Origin: Chloroflexota bacterium
GTDB taxonomy: Bacteria; Chloroflexota; Anaerolineae; Aggregatilineales; Phototrophicaceae
Reading direction: 5' to 3'
Assembly (NCBI GenBank): GCA_028873975.1
Contig: JAPPMO010000026.1
Coordinates: forward strand, 62,001 to 126,000
Length of the DNA stretch: 64,000 nt
In this document: positions 41,832-48,275 of the stretch, one piece after another
Position numbering within the stretch: the first letter of the stretch is position 1
Layout: the number at the start of each line of letters is the position of its first letter
Made by a program: the position numbers and the translations under genes
Notes under the pieces: generated by a model
The model's input: only the letters and a program-made list of their open reading frames with translations
Told to the model about the DNA's origin: nothing
Databases searched by the model: none

Positions 41832-43304
41832 CTAGCGTTGACGCTCGCGGTTGCCTGCGCCGTCAGTTTCGGCTTCATCAATGAAACTATCGCTCAATTC
41901 TCCGTCGTCGTTCAGGCGAACGGCGCGCGCGCCCACATCATCCGGGTCTTGCAATTCTTCTTCATTATACACGCGTTTGCGGCGATCTCCGTCCCACCCG
42001 TGAGAGATGCGCATCTGGCGCGTGATCTCGCTTTCGATTTCGTCCTCGCCGCGGTCGGCGCCCCGTCCGTGCTTGTAATAATAGTCCACATATTGGTTGA
42101 CCAAACCAATCCCCCAAGTCGCTGTGACAAAGACGGGCCAGGGAAATCCCCCTCGGCTGAAGATCCAGATCAGCCAGCAGATGCCGTTGATGGCCAGAAA
42201 GACTGTCAAATGCTGCAAGAATTCGCTGCGGGCTTTGAGTTTCTTTTCTATGCGCCGGCGAATCAACGCTTCAGGCGAGGGCGGCGGTTTCTTCTTTTTC
42301 TTGTCGAAGTGATCGGCGATCTCCGTGGCGAATTCAACGCCCTTTCGGATCGATTGATCGATCTTCTGGCTTAAATCGCCCAGTCCGTAATCTTTCGCCT
42401 CAAAATCGAAAGATGGCTGCTGCGCCCGCCCTGCGCCAAAGCTCGCCACATGCAGCGGGGGCAGGCGCGTCAGTCCCGATTCCGCCAGCGCCAACTTGAA
42501 ATCGCGCATCAATGTCGTCGCCCTTTGATAGCGCTGCGCGGGCTGCTTCGCCAAAGCCTTCAACAGGACGTCGTCAAGAGCCGGGGTCAACTCCGTATTG
42601 ATGTGGCTGGGCGGCGGCGGCGGACTGTAGATCTGCTCGTGCACGATCGCATAAGCCGTGTCTCCCCCGAACGGCACCTGCCCGGTCAACAGTTCGTACA
42701 AGATGACCGCAAAGGCATAGACATCGGTGGCCGGGCTTAGGTCGCGCTCGCCGCGCGCTTGCTCGGGCGAGATGTAAAAGGGCGTGCCCAACATCATATC
42801 GTGGCTGATGGTCGAGTCGCCAACCTGGGCGATGCGCGCCAGACCGAAATCACTGATATAAGGCAGGTCCCGTTCGTCAATGAGAATGTTTGAAGGTTTG
42901 ATGTCCCGATGCAAGACGCCCATCTCGTGCGCGTAAGTGAGCGCATCCGCCAGCATGCTCATCATGCGAACGACGTCGTCAAGCGCGATGCCTTCTTTGA
43001 TGGCGCGGCGCTTGAGCGTGCCGCCTTCGATATATTTCATGACAATATAAGGCTGCCCGGCGAACTCGGCGTAGTCGTAGATCGGCACGATTTGCGGATG
43101 CTCCAGGCGGGCGATGATGCGCGCCTCGCGCTCAAAGCGCTCCAAAAAGGTATCATCGCGCACGAAGGATTCATGCAATACTTTGATGGCGACGTGACGA
43201 TCGAGTCGCTCGTGATAGGCTTGATACACCGTCGCCATGCCGCCGGAACCGATGCGCGTAACGATCTCGTACCCGGCGAAAACGTCGCCCGCGTTCAAGC
43301 TCAT
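41832..43304 (-). CDS. Membrane Ser/Thr protein kinase with C-terminal 2TM domain
   Basis: 490 aa from ATG 43304 (GAGGGATCGC upstream; a longer reading adds 24 residues). Hanks-type kinase at residues about 10-275: glycine loop RIGSGGMATVYQA, Lys in HVAIKVLH, Glu in the C-helix, HRDIKPSNIL, DFG in ISDFGLARI, APE-like YISPEQARG. A linker leads to a 2TM domain (RRRIEKKLKARSEFLQHLTV, two helices, VDYYYKHG) and an acidic tail. No extracellular sensor domain, so input may come through the 2TM partners encoded next in the operon. All catalytic residues are intact. Confidence 0.93.
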   Translation of the reverse strand: MSLNAGDVFAGYEIVTRIGSGGMATVYQAYHERLDRHVAIKVLHESFVRDDTFLERFEREARIIARLEHPQIVPIYDYAEFAGQPYIVMKYIEGGTLKRRAIKEGIALDDVVRMMSMLADALTYAHEMGVLHRDIKPSNILIDERDLPYISDFGLARIAQVGDSTISHDMMLGTPFYISPEQARGERDLSPATDVYAFAVILYELLTGQVPFGGDTAYAIVHEQIYSPPPPPSHINTELTPALDDVLLKALAKQPAQRYQRATTLMRDFKLALAESGLTRLPPLHVASFGAGRAQQPSFDFEAKDYGLGDLSQKIDQSIRKGVEFATEIADHFDKKKKKPPPSPEALIRRRIEKKLKARSEFLQHLTVFLAINGICWLIWIFSRGGFPWPVFVTATWGIGLVNQYVDYYYKHGRGADRGEDEIESEITRQMRISHGWDGDRRKRVYNEEELQDPDDVGARAVRLNDDGELSDSFIDEAETDGAGNRERQR

Positions 43305-43473
43305 GCGATCCCTCAAAGAAAGAAGCCGCGCGTACTTTTTTGGCCGACCCGCAATGCAAACTTCGCCATTATACACGGCGCGGACCTGGCAGTCGGATCA
43401 GCATTACTTGTCGGCTGTCTATCTGTCTTTGTTTACGCAGCAGTTGAAATCGGGTTGCGGGGGGCGCTGGCGA

Positions 43474-44442
43474 TCAGCTAGTGCCGAAGCTCAAGCCCAG
43501 TTCATTGAGCCAACGACGATAGGCGATGGCTGTTTTGTCGCTGCGCAGGTGCAGTTCCGACTGCAAATCGAGCGGCAGCAACTCGGGCCGTTGCGATTGC
43601 ACGATGGGCAAATCCTGATAAGCGATCTCGTCCTGGAAGGCGCGCAGCATTTCGTCAGTGCTGTCGTCTTGGGTCATGACCATCCACATCCACATCAGCG
43701 ACTTGAGCTCTTCGATGGGCGTGACCATGAGCAATATGGCGAATTTCTCCTCGGCTTCCTTGCGGAAATAGGCGACCAGCGGTCGGTAAACCTTGTAGGT
43801 ATAGCTGACCCAATTGGGAATATGAGAACCATCGGGATTAGGCTGGAAGACGCGAATATCCGAGGCGGTGATGCCATTCTCGTCGCTGATGACATCGTAG
43901 TCCGGTATCTCCGGACGTTCCTGCGTGCCCAGGATATTCTCGTGCACGAAGGGGAAATGCGCGACATCAAGAAAGTTCTCCACCATGCGCGGTCCAGCCG
44001 CCTGAAATTCGTAAGCGCCACAAAGGACTTTGCGGTAACTTTCGTCGTCCCACTCCGCGAAGGCCGGGATCTTATAGGCTGGTTCTCCCAGGCAGACCCA
44101 AACCATATCGTAGGCGATGGCGGCTTGGTAAGTGAACGTTCTGGCTTTGGCGGGCGGCTTTTGCTCCGGGTGCGCGGGTATACGGACGCAATTGCCCGCG
44201 GCGTCGTAGGTCCAGCCATGATAGGGACATTGCAGGGTGTCGTCCTCCAGCACCTCGCCGAGCGAGAGCCGCGTGCCGCGATGCACGCACAAGTCCTTCC
44301 AGGCTTGGATTTGGTCGCCAGCGCGCCAGATGACAATATCCTCACCCAAAAGGCGCGCGCCGGTGACATTATTCCGCGCGTCCAATTCGGCGACCGGGAG
44401 CACGGCATGCCAATCGTTCAGCAAAATCGGATCGTCAATCAT
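43474..44442 (-). CDS. Rieske non-heme iron oxygenase, alpha subunit type
   Basis: 322 aa; GGGGGATCC precedes the ATG. Rieske [2Fe-2S] ligands C52-x-H54 and C72-x2-H75 (CVHRG, CPYHGW). The mononuclear iron site is in ENFLDVAHFPFVHEN (His-x4-His with the bridging Asp). The size and lack of a beta-subunit gene fit the VanA/CARDO-like group that demethylates or hydroxylates aromatic or other ring compounds, using a separate reductase. None is nearby. A TATAAT (44475-44480) may serve as its -10. Confidence 0.9.
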   Translation of the reverse strand: MIDDPILLNDWHAVLPVAELDARNNVTGARLLGEDIVIWRAGDQIQAWKDLCVHRGTRLSLGEVLEDDTLQCPYHGWTYDAAGNCVRIPAHPEQKPPAKARTFTYQAAIAYDMVWVCLGEPAYKIPAFAEWDDESYRKVLCGAYEFQAAGPRMVENFLDVAHFPFVHENILGTQERPEIPDYDVISDENGITASDIRVFQPNPDGSHIPNWVSYTYKVYRPLVAYFRKEAEEKFAILLMVTPIEELKSLMWMWMVMTQDDSTDEMLRAFQDEIAYQDLPIVQSQRPELLPLDLQSELHLRSDKTAIAYRRWLNELGLSFGTS

Positions 44443-44540
44443 TTGCGGATCCCCCAGTCCCTAAATTCGCAACAATTATAACATATCGCGCGCCCCCGCA
44501 TTGTTCCGCCATGTCCAGCGGGCATACAAGCACCGTGGCC

Positions 44541-44917
44541 CAGAGCAATCGCACCAGATTTTTCTAAGCACCGAGAACACCGAGGGTCGCGTAGACACTG
44601 ACCGTCAACACTGAGAAAAGCAATGAAAATAAAAGCGCTGGTCTTATTTCAAGAGGCGCTTTTGAACAGCAGATGAAGTTTGCTGGCGGCTTTGCCATAG
44701 TCAGGCAACAGATTTAGAGGAATTGTCATCAAAACTCCCTAAACGCAGCAGTTGCAAGTAAGTCATACAATTCCTAACAATAGGGCGGCTGTAGGGGCGT
44801 TTCGCTGAAACGCCCGCAAACAGAAATAATCTTTTGTCTTTCTCTGTGCACTCTGTGTCCTCTGTGGTTAAATTTTGGTTTTGTTTTAGGTATTTTGGTT
44901 CTGCTGCGATTGCTCTG
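44541..44917. repeat. MITE-like repeat A, copy 4, interrupted by repeat C
   Basis: 377-bp element in the 562-bp gap 44443-45004. Terminal inverted repeats CAGAGCAATCGCACCAGA (44541-44558) and its inverse at 44900-44917 match at 17 of 18. The left 9-mer array (44569-44584) is broken by a repeat C copy (44585-44607) and resumes as AACACTGAG. The interior (about 44610-44690) is the inverse of the same segment in the 20549 copy. The right array is of the CTCTGTG form (44843-44868). Confidence 0.8.
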
Positions 44918-45004
44918 AACGGAGCCGCCGCAAGCTTACGCGAGCGGCAAAGTTTGTGTACCATTGCCAGAGGGACAGGCGCTGGAGAACTTGAGGAAAA
45001 TACC

Positions 45005-45766
45005 ATGGCAGAAATGGCAAACAAGGTCGCGCTGGTAACAGGCGCGGCGTCGGGCATCGGCCGCGCGAGCGCCATCGAATTGGCGCGGGAAGGGGCAGCC
45101 GTCTGCGTCTCGGATATCAATGAGCAAGGCGGCAAAGAAACCGTTCAAGCGATCATCGACGCCGGCGGCAAAGCCATTTTCGTCCCTTGCGATGTGACGC
45201 GGGCTGAGGATGTACGGGGGATGGTATCGGCGGCGGTCGAGCGCTTCGGGCGTCTGGACGCCGCCGTGAACAATGCTGGCATCGCCGGCTCATTCGAGCA
45301 GCGCATGCACGAAGCGGACGACACGCTCTTTGAGCTGGTCATGGCCATCAATCTCAAGGGCGTCTGGCGCTGCATGAAAGCCGAACTGGAACAAATGCTG
45401 CCGGCCGGTCAAGGCGCGATCGTCAATATCGCGTCGGTGGCCGGCTTGATCGGCGCGCCAAAGGCGGCCGCCTATACCGCCAGCAAACATGCCGTCGTCG
45501 GCTTGACGCGCTCGGCCGCGCTGGACTACGCCAAGCGCGGTATTCGCATCAACGCCATCTGCCCAGCCTACACCGACACCGCTATGGTGCAGGCTGGCAT
45601 CGCGGCCAATCCGGCACTGGGGGCGATCATGCAACGGGCGATACCGATGGGCAGGCTGGGCGCGCCGGAGGAAATCGCGAGGGCGGTACTCTGGCTATGC
45701 TCGGATGCCTCCTCCTTCGTGACCGGGCATCCGCTGGTGCTGGATGGAGGCTTGGTGGCGACGTAG
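45005..45766 (+). CDS. SDR-family oxidoreductase
   Basis: 253 aa from ATG 45005 (GAGGAAA upstream; the longer frame reads through repeat A). Classical short-chain dehydrogenase: TGAASGIG at 12-19 binds NAD(P), Asp after VCVSD favours NAD, NNAG, catalytic Ser in IVNIASVAG and Y-x3-K in YTASKHA. C-terminal PMGRLGAPEEIARAVLWL is typical. It oxidises or reduces an unknown alcohol/ketone. Not obviously coupled to the Rieske gene, which is divergent. Confidence 0.93.
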   Translation: MAEMANKVALVTGAASGIGRASAIELAREGAAVCVSDINEQGGKETVQAIIDAGGKAIFVPCDVTRAEDVRGMVSAAVERFGRLDAAVNNAGIAGSFEQRMHEADDTLFELVMAINLKGVWRCMKAELEQMLPAGQGAIVNIASVAGLIGAPKAAAYTASKHAVVGLTRSAALDYAKRGIRINAICPAYTDTAMVQAGIAANPALGAIMQRAIPMGRLGAPEEIARAVLWLCSDASSFVTGHPLVLDGGLVAT

Positions 45767-45803
45767 CCCTGCACGTCCTGGGCTCGGCATAGGCTTAAGG
45801 TCT

Positions 45804-45833
45804 TTGACAATGCCAGATGTTGAAGTGTATATT
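45804..45833 (+). promoter_or_regulatory. Promoter of the DUF4160-DUF2442 cluster
   Basis: TTGACA (45804-45809), 18-bp spacer, TATATT (45828-45833). GGAG follows at 45842-45845, just before the ATG at 45850. Confidence 0.75.
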
Positions 45834-45849
45834 CTGAATGCGGAGAGCA

Positions 45850-46095
45850 ATGGTCACGATACTTCACAGACGACGAGATGGTTACGATGTACGAATCTAC
45901 ACTGATGATCATTTCCCAGCGCATGTGCGCGTATTCAAGGGTGGAAAGCGGGTTCAGGTTTATTTGGATCCTATTGAATTCGAAGATAATTATGGCTTTA
46001 ATACCCGAGAACTTGGACCTATTCGGGATCTTATCGAGGAAAACATGGATCTCTTAGTGAGAGTGTGGGTTAGGTACCATAGACAACTTAAGTGA
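45850..46095 (+). CDS. DUF4160 protein
   Basis: 81 aa from ATG 45850 (GGAG 4 nt upstream). Typical DUF4160 pattern: a basic strand, then DDHFPAHVRVFKGGKRVQVY and a C-terminal helix ending in ...NMDLLVRVWVRYHRQLK. Small, basic and monodomain. It is followed 12 bp later by DUF2442, a combination seen together in many genomes and suspected of being a toxin-antitoxin-like pair. No biochemical role is established as far as I know. Confidence 0.82.
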   Translation: MVTILHRRRDGYDVRIYTDDHFPAHVRVFKGGKRVQVYLDPIEFEDNYGFNTRELGPIRDLIEENMDLLVRVWVRYHRQLK

Positions 46096-46107
46096 AGCCG
46101 GTACTTG

Positions 46108-46416
46108 ATGCAAAAGGAAATGAGATTGAATAGGAAGCCATTCGTGCATTCGGAGCGAAGTGCCGCGCAAAACGTGCGGTTCACAGACGAATATGTCATC
46201 ATCGACATGGTAGATGGGCGTGCAATTGGCATGCCGCTTTACTACTTTCCCTGGCTTGAGGCAGCAAATGACGCACAACGCCAAAACTACGAACTTCACG
46301 GGCTCAGTGTCTATTGGGAAATCCTTGACGAAGGAATAGACTTAATTGCTATGCTCACCGGGCTGTACTCCAAGCCTAAACCTGCACCTGAATCCATGCG
46401 GCGCGTCGCCATGTGA
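46108..46416 (+). CDS. DUF2442 protein, copy 1
   Basis: 102 aa; ATG 46108, or possibly 46120. Pattern of the family: a strand with RFTDEYVIIDMVDGRAIGMP, then LYYFPWLEAANDAQRQNYEL and VYWEILDEGIDLIAMLTGLY. It directly follows DUF4160, and so is probably co-transcribed. Its second copy lies 64 bp downstream. In related loci DUF2442 is the acidic partner and may neutralise or regulate DUF4160; that is inference. Confidence 0.85.
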   Translation: MQKEMRLNRKPFVHSERSAAQNVRFTDEYVIIDMVDGRAIGMPLYYFPWLEAANDAQRQNYELHGLSVYWEILDEGIDLIAMLTGLYSKPKPAPESMRRVAM

Positions 46417-46480
46417 CTGACACCAAACATACTTTTGACGAATGTAGTGCGGCGCGAGACGCGAAGGCGATTTTCCCCTA

Positions 46481-46798
46481 ATGATTGAACCAGTCATTCA
46501 CGATACGCGCAACGAACCGCAGCGCGTGACTTTCACCGATACGCACGCCATGATTGATTTGGCGGATGGCAGGATTATCGGCGTTCCTCTGCATTTTTTC
46601 CCTTTGCTGGAGGCGGCCAGCGAAGAAGAGCGCCAAAACTACCAGTTGGGCAGTCAGGATGTGTACTGGAAAGATATCGACGATAGCATTGACTTGACGG
46701 CTATGTTGTCGGGTCTCTACCTCGAGACGAGAAAAGAGTATAAAGCATATCTGAGGAAGCTAATCGCCGAGCGCAAGGCGGCGGAACCGTCTACTTAA
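46481..46798 (+). CDS. DUF2442 protein, copy 2
   Basis: 105 aa, clearly homologous to copy 1 (TFTDTHAMIDLADGRIIGVP, HFFPLLEAASEEERQNYQLG, DVYWKDIDDSIDLTAMLSGL). The C-terminal tail differs (RKEYKAYLRKLIAERKAAEP). No second DUF4160 is visible, so it is either a spare antitoxin-like gene or independent. Its end overlaps the convergent DUF58 gene by 8 bp. Confidence 0.85.
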   Translation: MIEPVIHDTRNEPQRVTFTDTHAMIDLADGRIIGVPLHFFPLLEAASEEERQNYQLGSQDVYWKDIDDSIDLTAMLSGLYLETRKEYKAYLRKLIAERKAAEPST

Positions 46799-47705
46799 CC
46801 AGCCCCGCCCGCCGCATATCCGAGAGGATCACCCGCTCCCAGGGACTATCAGTCACCAGCGGAAAATAATAGGCGCCGCGCCGCAGGCATTCGTCGCGGA
46901 TCTCGTCGCGCCAAGCCGCTAAGCGCTGCTGATAGATGCCGCGCATAGTCGCGTCCACCGTGACTTCCTGGGCTTGACCCGTTTCCACATCGATCAAGCG
47001 CAGGTCGCCGACCAGCGGCGGGCTGATCTCTTCCGGCGCCAGCACGTGCAAGAAAGCCACCTCGTGCCCGCGGCTGAGCAGCGCGTTCAATCCATCGACA
47101 TAACCCGTGGGCGAGAACATATCGCTGATGATCAGCGCCAAGCCCGGTCGCCGCGCGCGCCGCGCGTAATCCCCCAGCATGATATTCAGATCGGTGATGC
47201 CCGACACATCGAGATCGCCGATGAAACGCAGCATGGCGATGCCGCGTCCGCGCCCGCGCACGGGACCGAAAGTGGCGCTGCCGCCATCGTTGACCGCGGT
47301 GAGAATCAGGCGATCATTGCTGGTCAATGACAGATAGGCCAGCCCGGCAAAGATGCGCTTGGCATAAAGCAGCTTCTTCTGATCGGCTTCGCCCTCGGGC
47401 GGAAAATCCATACTGGCGGAGGCGTCCAGGATCAAATGCGCCGTCAGGTCTTCCTCGTCTTCCAGCAGTTTGATAAACGGGCGCTCCAGCCGGGCATAGA
47501 TATTCCAGTCGAGCTGACGCAGGTCATCGCCCGGCGCATAGTTGCGGTAATCGGCAAATTCGATGCTGTTGCCGCGTTTGATGGAGCGGCGGTCGCCTTT
47601 CATCGCGCCAACCCGCACCTTGCGGGCGACCAGCATCAAAGGTTCGAGGCGACGGCGGACCGCTTCGGTCAAAAGGGTATGGGCGGTTGCTCGCTGTTCG
47701 GACAT
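46791..47705 (-). CDS. DUF58 (VWA-like) protein
   Basis: 304 aa. DUF58 signature at residues about 35-65 (KGDRRSIKRGNSIEFADYRN, YAPGDDLRQLDWNIYARLE), then a von Willebrand A-like fold with a MIDAS-type DASASMDF. These proteins normally work with a MoxR AAA ATPase as metal-binding chaperones; none is adjacent here. Convergent overlap of 8 bp with the DUF2442 gene. Probably cytoplasmic. Confidence 0.9.
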   Translation of the reverse strand: MSEQRATAHTLLTEAVRRRLEPLMLVARKVRVGAMKGDRRSIKRGNSIEFADYRNYAPGDDLRQLDWNIYARLERPFIKLLEDEEDLTAHLILDASASMDFPPEGEADQKKLLYAKRIFAGLAYLSLTSNDRLILTAVNDGGSATFGPVRGRGRGIAMLRFIGDLDVSGITDLNIMLGDYARRARRPGLALIISDMFSPTGYVDGLNALLSRGHEVAFLHVLAPEEISPPLVGDLRLIDVETGQAQEVTVDATMRGIYQQRLAAWRDEIRDECLRRGAYYFPLVTDSPWERVILSDMRRAGLVK

Positions 47706-47744
47706 GCTATGCTCGACAGTTCGACAAGAAGGCGCTAGACAAAG

Positions 47745-48275
47745 CTAGGCTCTATCATCGTCATCGTCTTCAATCTCATCCGGCTCCGCGTCTTCATCTT
47801 CATCCTTCTCCGCATCGTCCTCATCGTCTTCAAACTCGAATTCCAGGATCGCGATATGACGCCCGCGGAACATCTTCTCTTGTTGCTCGAAGTTCAAGCG
47901 CTCGAAGAGACGGCGGGCGGGCTCGTTGTCCGGCTCATAACGAGCGATGACCATCTCGCTGTTCTCAAAATCATGCACCATGTCAATCAGATGGTCAACA
48001 ATCGCGTAACCATATCCCTTGCGCTGATGATCGCGATCGATTGTCAAACGCTCGATGATCCACTGCGTCGGATTCTCGGCGTGGATCAACATGACATAGC
48101 CGATCGCCTCCCCTTCCGCATCAACGCGGTACGAGGTCACCGCCGGATGCCGCGTCTGCAAAAATGTTAAAATCAGATTCTTGCTGAAGCGGCGCTGCTC
48201 CCGCTCAACGCGGATATGGCGCAGATTCAGGAACTCGCTCAGCGATCTGATTTCGATCAGCTTGAAAGTCGGCAT
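47745..48275 (-). CDS. GNAT-family acetyltransferase with acidic tail
   Basis: 176 aa. GNAT fold with the acetyl-CoA loop QRKGYGYAI (Q/R-x-x-G-x-G/A) after IIERLTIDRDH, and the C-terminal YEPDNEPARRLFERLNF strand. The last 30 residues are almost all Asp and Glu (DDEDDAEKDEDEDAEPDE), unusual for the family; it may bind a basic partner. It starts within the stop of the large FAD/Fe-S gene (ATGA), so it is translated with it. Substrate unknown. Confidence 0.88.
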   Translation of the reverse strand: MPTFKLIEIRSLSEFLNLRHIRVEREQRRFSKNLILTFLQTRHPAVTSYRVDAEGEAIGYVMLIHAENPTQWIIERLTIDRDHQRKGYGYAIVDHLIDMVHDFENSEMVIARYEPDNEPARRLFERLNFEQQEKMFRGRHIAILEFEFEDDEDDAEKDEDEDAEPDEIEDDDDDRA

